NCBI GenBank assembly: GCA_964565415.1 | Contig: CAZMEX010000009.1 | Coordinates: 1 to 64,000 of the forward strand | Length of the DNA: 64,000 bases | Direction of reading: 5' to 3' | Origin: JAIOSM01 sp964565415 | Lineage (GTDB): Bacteria; Desulfobacterota; Desulfobacteria; Desulfobacterales; Desulfobacteraceae | In this document: piece after piece, positions 53,553 to 61,234 of the stretch | Position numbering within the stretch: the first letter of the stretch is position 1 | How the letters are laid out: each line of letters opens with the position of its first letter | The notes under the pieces: generated by a model | Database searches by the model: none | What the model was told of the DNA's origin: nothing | What the model saw: the letters and a program-made list of their open reading frames with translations, nothing else | Translations under genes and position numbers: made by a program

Positions 53553-54992
53553 GTGAAAACCATACGGAGCCACTTAACCATACGACGTCGCTTAATTGTC
53601 ATGTTTGTTATCTGCCTGTCCTTTATGGCAGTATTGGCTTTTTTTTATAACCAGAAGATTTTTGATTTAAAGAGAAAATTGATTCTCATTGAACACCTTG
53701 ATGATTTCAGGGATAATTTGCTGGAATTGAGACGTCATGAAAAAAATTTTTTTCTTGCTAAAGATGTCAGCAGCCTGGACAAAATGATTTTCTATCTTGA
53801 ACAAACTGAAATTGGTTTTAGCAACCTCAGCAGTCAGATTAAAAGTATCATGGGGAAAAAACAATTTGATAAGTATCAAACAGTACTGAATGATTATAAA
53901 AAAATGTTGCAGGAGAACATCAGTCTGACCCAGGCGGGCTCTGAAAAATACAGTGACAGCACTCTAAGGGAGACAGGGAAAATTCTAAATGATTTCAGCA
54001 ACGATCTTATCTCAGCCAAGCGCCACCGCATTGACAAGACTCTTAAACAAATGTTCATCATTCCCATTGTACTCAGTGGTATTTTTATTATTATTTTCAT
54101 TTTTATTCTGCGCATTGCACAAAATGATATTTTTGAACCCTTGGCCCTTCTACAGAGCGCTACTGAAAATATTTCCAATGGTATTTTTGAACCGGTGAAA
54201 TACCCCCCCCAAAAATGTAATGAAGTCTCACAATGTCTGGTAGCTTTTAATAAAATGACCCATGAGATAGTAACCCGGCAGAAACAGTTGCTGCAATCAA
54301 TGAAAATGGCTTCCATTGGAACCTTTACTTCAGGGATAGCCCATGAACTCAATAACCCTATTAACAATATTTCCCTGATTGTGGACACCCTGCAGGAGGA
54401 TGGAAAAGATATGTCATTTAAAGAGCGACTCAGTCTGTATAATGACCTTATGGATCAAGCGGATCGCTCAACAGAAATTGTTAAAAGCTTACTGGAATTT
54501 TCCCGCACTGATCAGGAACATCTGGAAAAAATATCATTGGAAGAGCTGGTTGATAAAACTGCCCGGCTTGTGAAAAATGAAATGCAGATACAGCAAATTA
54601 AATTTAAAAAGAAAATTACAGGTAAACTCCTGCCGGTCTGGATTGATAAAAGCCGTTTACAGCAGGCTTTGCTCAACCTTCTTATCAATGGTATTCAGGC
54701 AATGCCTCAAGGTGGCACCCTTTCCATGATCCTGGGTCCTGTTGGGAGCTTAGGTGAAATGAGAATTGATGTGAAAGACACAGGAATAGGAATTCCTGCT
54801 GATCAATTGGAATCTGTTTTTGACCCGTTTTTTACTACTAAAAAAGAGGGAGAAGGCACGGGTTTGGGCCTTTCAGTAACCTATGGTATCATTCAGAAAC
54901 ATGGGGGTCGAATTTTAGTCAAAAGCAAGCCTGGGGAAGGGACCTGCTTTTCAATCTTTCTTAACACAAGGACAGATCATGAGTCTGAATGA
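53553..54992 (+). CDS. Membrane sensor histidine kinase
   Basis: A 479-aa kinase. Two helices (about 12-30 and 165-185) frame a periplasmic helical bundle domain rich in charged residues; HAMP follows (about 188-240), then HisKA with GIAHELNNPINN (phospho-His near 264) and an ATPase with D-T-G-I-G-I-P and GTGLGLSV. GTG start with AGGAG 8 nt upstream. The regulator gene overlaps its end by 14 bp, so they form one two-component system. The upstream binding protein is its probable ligand presenter. Confidence 0.9.
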   Translation: MKTIRSHLTIRRRLIVMFVICLSFMAVLAFFYNQKIFDLKRKLILIEHLDDFRDNLLELRRHEKNFFLAKDVSSLDKMIFYLEQTEIGFSNLSSQIKSIMGKKQFDKYQTVLNDYKKMLQENISLTQAGSEKYSDSTLRETGKILNDFSNDLISAKRHRIDKTLKQMFIIPIVLSGIFIIIFIFILRIAQNDIFEPLALLQSATENISNGIFEPVKYPPQKCNEVSQCLVAFNKMTHEIVTRQKQLLQSMKMASIGTFTSGIAHELNNPINNISLIVDTLQEDGKDMSFKERLSLYNDLMDQADRSTEIVKSLLEFSRTDQEHLEKISLEELVDKTARLVKNEMQIQQIKFKKKITGKLLPVWIDKSRLQQALLNLLINGIQAMPQGGTLSMILGPVGSLGEMRIDVKDTGIGIPADQLESVFDPFFTTKKEGEGTGLGLSVTYGIIQKHGGRILVKSKPGEGTCFSIFLNTRTDHESE

Positions 54993-56340
54993 CATTCTGC
55001 AGGCGTTGAGGGTCGCGGTAATTGATGACGAACCCATTGCCAGAAGGGAGATCCAGCGTGGTTTGGAAAAGGATCACTATGTAATTGAAACCTTTGGGGA
55101 TGGTAAAACTGCTTTGAAAAAAATGTCTGTGGACCCCTTTGATCTTGTCATATGTGACATGAAACTACCCTCAATGAACGGACTTGAAGTACTAAAGGAG
55201 ATCAAGGCAAGGTATCCCATAACAGAAGTTATTGTTTTTACAGGATATGGTTCTGTTAATATTGCAGTTGAGGTCATTCAGGCAGGAGCATTTCATTTTT
55301 TGACCAAACCCGTAAAAATAGCTGAACTCAGGTCTCTTGCAACCAGAGCACTTGAAAAAGCAAAACTCATTCGGGAAAAAGAGGTCTTAAAAAAATCCCT
55401 GTTTTCCTATTCCCGGCAACAATATATTATTGGTCACAGCCCGGCAATGCAGGATGTTTTAGCCCTTGTCAAAAAAGTTTGTTCCCTTAATTGCAATGTC
55501 CTGATCAAGGGTGAGAGCGGTACTGGAAAGGAGTTGGTTGCAAGAGCACTTCACTTTCTGGGGTCCCGGCGGGAACTTCCCTTTGTTGCGTTCAGTTGCG
55601 GTGGCTTTTCCGAGGAACTTATTGCCAATGAACTTTTCGGTCATGAAAAAGGAGCCTTTACCGGTGCAGTGGACACCCAGATAGGTCTTTTGGAATCTGC
55701 CAATAAAGGGACAATCTTTCTGGATGAAATTGGCATTATGTTGCCCAGTATGCAGGTAAAACTGCTAAGGTTTCTCCAGGAGCGAACCCTGATCCGGGTG
55801 GGCGGTACAAAACAGATTCCTCTGGATGTTCGCATAATTGCAGCAGGCAATGAGGATTTGAAAAAAGCCGTAACAGAAAATCAATTCAGAGAAGACCTCT
55901 ATTATCGACTTAATGTTGTGTCAATAGATCTGCCGCCTTTGCGTTCCAGAACAGAAGACATCCCACTGCTCATTAATCATTTTTTGAGAAAATACAGCCA
56001 ACAGTTTGGAAAGGATATTCTCTCGGTTGAACCCGAGGTGGAAGCTATATTGGATCAATATCCTTTTCCGGGCAATATCAGAGAACTTGAAAACATTATT
56101 GAGAGAGCAGTTGCCCTTTCAGACGGGAAAATGGTCACTGTAAGGGATCTTCCCGATGATCTGCTGAATTTTTCCATAAAACAGATTAAAGTTTGTGACT
56201 TTATACCGCTTGAGGAGTATGAAAAGGAATATATCCGCCAGGTACTTGTAAAGACTAACTATCATAAGGGAGAGACTGCCAGGATTCTTCAAATTCCCCG
56301 GACAACCCTGTGGCGTAAAATTAAACTGCATTCCCTTTGA
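54979..56340 (+). CDS. NtrC-family sigma-54 response regulator
   Basis: A 453-aa regulator: receiver (1-125, with D-D-E and C-D-M-K-L-P), AAA+ domain with GESGTGKE (about 178-185), the sigma-54 contact loop GAFTGA (about 224-229), and a Fis-type helix-turn-helix (G-E-T-A-R-I-L-Q-I-P-R-T-T-L-W-R-K-I). It should bind enhancer sites as a hexamer precursor and open sigma-54 promoters. A paired palindrome and a sigma-54-like promoter lie right after this gene. Confidence 0.93.
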   Translation: MSLNDILQALRVAVIDDEPIARREIQRGLEKDHYVIETFGDGKTALKKMSVDPFDLVICDMKLPSMNGLEVLKEIKARYPITEVIVFTGYGSVNIAVEVIQAGAFHFLTKPVKIAELRSLATRALEKAKLIREKEVLKKSLFSYSRQQYIIGHSPAMQDVLALVKKVCSLNCNVLIKGESGTGKELVARALHFLGSRRELPFVAFSCGGFSEELIANELFGHEKGAFTGAVDTQIGLLESANKGTIFLDEIGIMLPSMQVKLLRFLQERTLIRVGGTKQIPLDVRIIAAGNEDLKKAVTENQFREDLYYRLNVVSIDLPPLRSRTEDIPLLINHFLRKYSQQFGKDILSVEPEVEAILDQYPFPGNIRELENIIERAVALSDGKMVTVRDLPDDLLNFSIKQIKVCDFIPLEEYEKEYIRQVLVKTNYHKGETARILQIPRTTLWRKIKLHSL

Positions 56341-56378
56341 TATTCCATCCGTGTAATTTTTTTGATTATTAACTATTA

Positions 56379-56420
56379 TTGTTTCAAATAGAAACTAATT
56401 ATTGTTTCTATTTGAAACAA
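56379..56420. promoter_or_regulatory. Paired palindrome, probable activator-binding site
   Basis: Two copies of GTTTC-N5-GAAAC (56381-56395 and 56404-56418) are arranged as a perfect 17-bp inverted repeat with an 8-bp centre. Its distance of about 62 bp upstream of the -24 element suits an enhancer for the NtrC-type regulator encoded next door. No T-tract follows, so a terminator is less likely. Confidence 0.6.
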
Positions 56421-56481
56421 ACCCTCTGTCCATCCCAAGCCTGAGATTTACAACTATCTGATATTACGAGAAATCACAAAA

Positions 56482-56497
56482 TGGTATGTTTTTTGTA
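56482..56497 (+). promoter_or_regulatory. Sigma-54-like promoter (-24/-12)
   Basis: TGGTATGTTTTTTGTA fits TGGYAYR-N4-TTGCA with GG and G(T) at the correct 10-bp spacing; the -12 GC is GT, one mismatch. It lies 72 bp before the UspA gene. Confidence 0.5.
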
Positions 56498-56568
56498 GTA
56501 GAATCCATTGGTAGGGAAATTCTGTTTTTATTAATGATGGATGATTTTATAACAGACAGGAATAGATT

Positions 56569-56967
56569 GTGAGCTGCAAAAATATATTGGTTCCTCTGGG
56601 TAAAGACAGCAAAGACCTGAAGGCTTTATACCATGCCATATCACTGGCAGAGCGTATTCAGTCAAGGGTTCTTGTTCTCTCTTTAGAAGAATCAACAAAA
56701 AAGCAGGGGAAAAAGAGTCAGTTTATTGAAGCCTGTCTGGATGTGATTCACAGTGCCTGCGAACAAGGCTTGCACCTCTCCTTTCACATTGCATCCAACA
56801 GTTCTGAAACAGAATTCCTTGAACTGCTGAAAAGAGAGCACATTGATTTGATCATACTTAGCGACACTGAAATTCTGGTCAAAGAGATGATCAAAAAGAT
56901 CATGACTACTATTTCTTGTCAAGTAGTTCAGGTCAGGGAAAAAAATGATATTAACCTCATACAATGA
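56569..56967 (+). CDS. UspA-family universal stress protein
   Basis: A 132-aa protein with the UspA beginning (NILVPLGKDSKDLKALYHAISLAER) and the I-D-L-I-I-L-S-D block. The ATP-binding G-x2-G-x9-G(S/T) loop of ATP-binding members is not evident, so it may be of the non-ATP type. The start is GTG with a weak site. It is 12 bp before the next gene and first in an operon behind a sigma-54-like promoter. Confidence 0.75.
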   Translation: MSCKNILVPLGKDSKDLKALYHAISLAERIQSRVLVLSLEESTKKQGKKSQFIEACLDVIHSACEQGLHLSFHIASNSSETEFLELLKREHIDLIILSDTEILVKEMIKKIMTTISCQVVQVREKNDINLIQ

Positions 56968-56979
56968 AAGGGTATACAT

Positions 56980-58497
56980 ATGCCGATTGTACTGATTACA
57001 AGTCCTCCCCATGGTTTGGGCCAGGTATTGGCCCAGAATCTGGCTGATAAGACTGGCTGGCCTCTTTACTCCAGAGACCAACTTGTTGAAGAAGCCCATA
57101 CACAGGGAATTAAACTCAGCCGTTTGGAAGCCTCAATTATTAAATCCCCGGTTATTTCAGAAAAACTTGCCTGGGAAAAAGAGCTCTATTTGTCTTTTGT
57201 AATTGACACGCTTTTTAAAAGAATCAACAACGGAAACCTGATATATTCAGGTCGTTCCGGACATTTTCTCTTTTCCGGAGTGCCACATGTCCTCAGAGTC
57301 GGACTGGGGATACCCATGGAATTGAGAATTGATAATGTCTCAAAACAACTTGGCTTATCCTCGGAAAAATCCATGGATTATTTAAAATCCCTTGATTCAG
57401 ACATTGAAAAATGGGTCCGATATATTCACAGAGAGCAGGCAAATGATCCCTCTCATTATGATCTCTTTTTAAATATAGGTAATCTAAGCCTTGCCAATGC
57501 ATCTGAACTATTGGGCAATACTGCTGAACTTGCAGATTTCCATCTTACTGATAAAAGCATGAGCCAATTGGAAGATTTGCATATGGCAGCCCGGGCAAGA
57601 CTCCATCTGGCCCGGAACAAGGAGACTGCCGGTTTGAATCTGGGTGTCAGAGCCCGGAACAAAGTGGTCACTGTCACCTACATGCCACGTCAGGAAGCAG
57701 CAGCTACATCCATTTCCAGCGCATTGCAGAATCTTGAGGGATGCAGGGAAAATCTTTGTACCATGGCAGAAACTAATATCTTGTACCTGCAGGAAAATTT
57801 CGATCCTAAAACCAGTAATTTCAGCCAGGTCACCCAGCTTGCAAAAAGATGGGGTGCAGCAGTTGAGCTGCTTCGCCTGATCCCCAAGGAAGAAGTGGAC
57901 AACAATCTTCAGGAGGATGTCAAACCAGAGCCCCTGTCTCCAAATCATAAAGATGGCAGTACCTATACCGGGGGTGTGGAAGATGATGGACCACAAATCA
58001 ATACAGATGATGGTGGATTGAGTGAAGCTCTTGAAGAGCTGGTTGCCATGGGGCGCTCAGCAGGTGGTTATACTGTTGCAGGTGCTGGCAGGGAAATCAT
58101 TAATACTGTAAAGGAGAATAATAATTATTCTCTGGTCATTCTTGGAGATCTGTTTCTTTCCAAGGGTCCCCAGGCAAGTACCCGACTTACACGGGAGCTT
58201 GGTTTGACTCTTCATGACAAGCTTCGAACACCGGTTATTAATATTACTGAACTTGAATCCCAGTATCTTTTTGGAAAGGCACAAGCATTTAAACTGCTGA
58301 TATTTACTTTAATTGTTATTGGTGTTTACAGCCTGGTCTTCTCTTTTCAGAAACCAATTTTAAATGTTCTTGGAGGAGATCTCCACGAGAAGTGGAAATG
58401 GGCAGCATCTTTTGGCGTTGCACTTTTTGTCCCATTTATTGCATACTCTTACGGAACAGTTTCCGGATTAATTCTCAAACTCATTGATATTGATTGA
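56980..58497 (+). CDS. Cytidylate-kinase-like protein with C-terminal membrane anchor
   Basis: A 505-aa protein. Residues about 1-200 resemble the cytidylate kinase-like family (I-T-S-P-P-H-G-L-G-Q-V-L-A at the P-loop position, Y-S-G-R-S-G-H-F-L-F, R-V-G-L-G-I-P-M-E-L-R-I). The P-loop lacks the usual G-K-[ST], so kinase activity is doubtful. The middle (about 225-430) could hold a UspA-like region, and two helices close the protein (about 440-500). It sits between UspA and TauE genes, suggesting a membrane stress or transport-regulating role. The function is unknown. Confidence 0.7.
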   Translation: MPIVLITSPPHGLGQVLAQNLADKTGWPLYSRDQLVEEAHTQGIKLSRLEASIIKSPVISEKLAWEKELYLSFVIDTLFKRINNGNLIYSGRSGHFLFSGVPHVLRVGLGIPMELRIDNVSKQLGLSSEKSMDYLKSLDSDIEKWVRYIHREQANDPSHYDLFLNIGNLSLANASELLGNTAELADFHLTDKSMSQLEDLHMAARARLHLARNKETAGLNLGVRARNKVVTVTYMPRQEAAATSISSALQNLEGCRENLCTMAETNILYLQENFDPKTSNFSQVTQLAKRWGAAVELLRLIPKEEVDNNLQEDVKPEPLSPNHKDGSTYTGGVEDDGPQINTDDGGLSEALEELVAMGRSAGGYTVAGAGREIINTVKENNNYSLVILGDLFLSKGPQASTRLTRELGLTLHDKLRTPVINITELESQYLFGKAQAFKLLIFTLIVIGVYSLVFSFQKPILNVLGGDLHEKWKWAASFGVALFVPFIAYSYGTVSGLILKLIDID

Positions 58498-58519
58498 ACT
58501 ATCTTTAACGGAGGAAAAT

Positions 58520-59614
58520 ATGGAGTTTTTAATAGCAAATTTTATTCAGATAGACATTTCTACCGCGTTTCAGGTAGTTCTTTTAGGTTTTATAGGTGGA
58601 GTGTTGAGCGGCTTTATTGGCAGTGGCGGAGCTTTCTTCATGACCCCCGGGATGATGAATCTGGGTGTCAACGGTGTTGTAGCTGTTGCAAGTAATATTA
58701 CTCATAAATTCGGCAAGGCAATGGTCGGATCACATAAACACGGTAAAGCAGGTAATGTAGATAAAAAACTGGCAGTTTTTATACTGGTTACAGCAGTCAT
58801 TGGTATTCAGATTGCAGTAGGTATCAACAGCTTTCTTTTTAAGGGCGGCTCAGGACATGGTGCGGCAAAAGGAGCTGGAGCAAACCTATATATCAGCCTG
58901 GTTTTTGCAATTATCCTGTCAATGGTTGCTCTGTCCATGCTCAAGGATGTGCTTGGCTCTTCAAAATCAGGAGGTGAGGATTCAGGACCTTCAAGAAAAA
59001 TTGCCGATGCAGCAGCAAAAATCACTATTCCCCCTGTTATTTATTTTAAAGTAGCAGATACAAAAGTCAGCTTGTGGGTTTTGGCACCAATCGGTATTGC
59101 TACGGGTTATCTTGCCGGAACCATCGGAGTTGGAGGGTTCATTGGAGTACCTGCCATGATTTATGTTCTGGGTGTTCCAACTGCTGTTGCTGCGGGAACC
59201 GAGCTATATCTTGCCATGTTCATGGGGGCCTATGGAGCTTTGAGTTATGCGTTCCAGGGCTTTGTTGATATACGCCTGACCATGCTGATGTATCTTGGGT
59301 CCCTGATTGGGATATATCTGGGTGTTTACGGAGTAAAGGTGGTAAATGAAAGTTATATCCGTATGGTGACAAGTGTGATCATTCTTCTTTGTGTCATCAG
59401 CAGGGCAATTGCCATTCCCATGTATCTAAGACAGCTTGGAATGATCTCCATTGATCCGCGCTATGACAGCTATTTTAATATGACCAGCAAGTTTTTTCTT
59501 TTTGCCAGTGGAATTACCGGCTGCCTGCTGATTCTGATCAATGTTATTCGGGCATATATACAGAGAAGGGGTATTCAGAAAACCCTCATAATAACTAAAT
59601 CAACAGCAGAATAA
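58520..59614 (+). CDS. TauE/SafE-family sulfite/sulfonate exporter
   Basis: About 364 aa with roughly eight to nine helices. G-F-I-G-G-V-L-S-G-F-I-G-S-G-G-A near the start and G-Y-L-A-G-T-I-G-V-G-G-F-I-G-V-P-A-M in the second half are the duplicated TauE repeat. A longer cytosolic loop (about 140-175) separates them. Members move sulfite, sulfonates or related anions. ATG 58520 follows GGAGG; an in-frame start at 58484 would overlap the preceding gene but has no site. Confidence 0.88.
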   Translation: MEFLIANFIQIDISTAFQVVLLGFIGGVLSGFIGSGGAFFMTPGMMNLGVNGVVAVASNITHKFGKAMVGSHKHGKAGNVDKKLAVFILVTAVIGIQIAVGINSFLFKGGSGHGAAKGAGANLYISLVFAIILSMVALSMLKDVLGSSKSGGEDSGPSRKIADAAAKITIPPVIYFKVADTKVSLWVLAPIGIATGYLAGTIGVGGFIGVPAMIYVLGVPTAVAAGTELYLAMFMGAYGALSYAFQGFVDIRLTMLMYLGSLIGIYLGVYGVKVVNESYIRMVTSVIILLCVISRAIAIPMYLRQLGMISIDPRYDSYFNMTSKFFLFASGITGCLLILINVIRAYIQRRGIQKTLIITKSTAE

Positions 59615-59653
59615 CCATGGATAGTTTTAACGGAAAATAAAAAGGAGAGTGCC

Positions 59654-60031
59654 ATGTCATTGAATATACTGATTCTTGATGATGAAACTATTGTGGGGGA
59701 GCGACTCAAAGCATCTCTGGAAAAAGACGGTCATAGTCTTGAAACATTTATCAGCTCATCCACTGCCCTGGAAAGACTGAAGGAAAAAATATTTGATATT
59801 GTGATCACTGATATCAGGATGGATGATATCAGTGGGATTGAAATTCTTGAACATGTCAGAAAGAAAAGCAAAAGAACCAAGGTGATCATGATTACAGGAT
59901 ATGCCACCCTTGAGGTGGCAAGGGAGTCTCTGACAAAAGGAGCCTTTGATTTTATTGCAAAACCCTTTAAAATCAGGGAAATCAGGAAAGCTATTGAGAA
60001 GGCAGCTGATGCATTAAAGGCAGAAGATTAA
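59654..60031 (+). CDS. Single-domain response regulator
   Basis: A 125-aa receiver with D-D-E at 9-11, the phospho-acceptor D in V-I-T-D-I-R-M-D-D near 53, T near 82 (M-I-T-G-Y) and K near 104 (I-A-K-P-F). No output domain. It follows the transporter gene, preceded by AAGGAGAG, and may relay to another kinase or bind a target protein. It may receive phosphate from the kinase upstream, but this is unproven. Confidence 0.88.
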   Translation: MSLNILILDDETIVGERLKASLEKDGHSLETFISSSTALERLKEKIFDIVITDIRMDDISGIEILEHVRKKSKRTKVIMITGYATLEVARESLTKGAFDFIAKPFKIREIRKAIEKAADALKAED

Positions 60032-60120
60032 GGATTTGTTACTGCTTATCCTATACTCACTTATGAAAAAAAAAGCCCAGGTGTCCTGGACCACTGTATA
60101 TAATAAAAGGAGGATTGGAC

Positions 60121-60267
60121 ATGGGTGTCTTTAGAAGCCATATGGACAAAATACTTGAGGACCTCGAGAATAGTATTATTATTACAAACCCAAAGGAACG
60201 GGGAAGAACATTTTTAAGAAAAATGCTTTACACTGTCTTATTGTGGCTAAGTAAATTAAGAAAATGA
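60121..60267 (+). CDS. 48-aa small protein
   Basis: ATG 60121 has AAGGAGG 8 nt upstream, a strong site. The product (MGVFRSHMDKILEDLENS to LYTVLLWLSKLRK) has an acidic amphipathic N-terminal half and a short hydrophobic C-terminal helix with basic end, suggesting membrane association. It follows the response regulator by about 90 bp and could be the last gene of the sigma-54 operon. I do not recognise it. Confidence 0.6.
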   Translation: MGVFRSHMDKILEDLENSIIITNPKERGRTFLRKMLYTVLLWLSKLRK

Positions 60268-60299
60268 AAGATAAATTATTTCATATTTTTATACCACTG

Positions 60300-60974
60300 C
60301 TATATCTGGGCTATAACCAGGCAGAGAGGTGAAATCCCCCATAATCTGGAAATTATTCTAACCACTTCAATCCCCTGGCTTTCAACTTCTTTTGTAATCG
60401 TACTTTTACTTACAGGGAGTCTGTCAGTCGGGGTGTAGTGTTTTAGCTTGTTTTTAACAGCTTTTATTAAAGTGCTGCAGGATTGAGAATTGAAAAAGGA
60501 GAAAATAATAAATTTTTTTGTAATTCTCTTTAGTTCCAATAGTGCCTTAATTCTGGTTTTTGACTCTACTAAATGGTGGAACAGTCTGTGGCAGACAACA
60601 GCATCAAATTGCATATCTGTAAATTTTGTACCTGCAACAAGATCTGCTTGAAAGAATTTTACCTCTGAATAATTAACTAATAGTTCAGGCTTAAGATTTA
60701 GATAGTTATTCTGTGCAGCTTTCAGCATCTCATTGCTACGATCAGCAGAGGTGAGATTAAAACCGTTTTCAATCAGCATTGTTGTTAATCTCCCTGTTCC
60801 GCAGGGAAAATCAAGAATGTTTGATCCTTTTGGAATGTACTCCAAGGCACGTATAATTGCAACTTTTTCAATCCAGTCATGGAAATGATTTGGTCTGAAT
60901 TCTGAAGGATATCGCAGGGCTGCTGCTGAAGTGCAAAAGCGGTTGCTATTATTTGTGCTGTTTATATCTTCCAT
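60300..60974 (-). CDS. Class I SAM-dependent methyltransferase
   Basis: About 224 aa. Motif I is DFPCGTGRL (with N-I-L before it), followed by S-A-D-R-S-N-E-M-L at motif II and F-D-A-V-V-C-H-R-L-F-H-H at motif IV. The start at 60974 has AGGAG 8 nt upstream; a longer frame to 61139 encodes a Ser/Lys-rich tail without a site. The substrate is unknown. It lies next to the BtuB-like gene but after that gene's terminator, so it is a separate unit. Confidence 0.8.
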   Translation of the reverse strand: MEDINSTNNSNRFCTSAAALRYPSEFRPNHFHDWIEKVAIIRALEYIPKGSNILDFPCGTGRLTTMLIENGFNLTSADRSNEMLKAAQNNYLNLKPELLVNYSEVKFFQADLVAGTKFTDMQFDAVVCHRLFHHLVESKTRIKALLELKRITKKFIIFSFFNSQSCSTLIKAVKNKLKHYTPTDRLPVSKSTITKEVESQGIEVVRIISRLWGISPLCLVIAQI

Positions 60975-61163
60975 CAGTGCTCCTGGGTCTAAAATGATTT
61001 TATTCTTTTCATTTTTTTGATCATGATAAAATAGGTAACATGAATTTATGAAGAATTTATGAAGCTTTATGGATTGATTTTTAAGAGAGAATAGAGGCGA
61101 GGAGAAAGATTGATGTGAGGGTAAGCAATTTTCCCCCATAAACCTGATTGGATATATGAAAAA

Positions 61164-61209
61164 TCCCTGCTCTTAATTTCAGGCAATATACCTAGACAAA
61201 AGAGCAGGG
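61164..61209 (-). terminator. Terminator of the BtuB-like gene
   Basis: CCCTGCTCTT (61165-61174) and AAGAGCAGGG (61200-61209) form a 10-bp stem; on the minus strand ATTTTT follows. It ends the receptor transcript 25 bp after its stop. Confidence 0.8.
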
Positions 61210-61234
61210 TGGATAAAGTTTACCTCTGCTTAAA

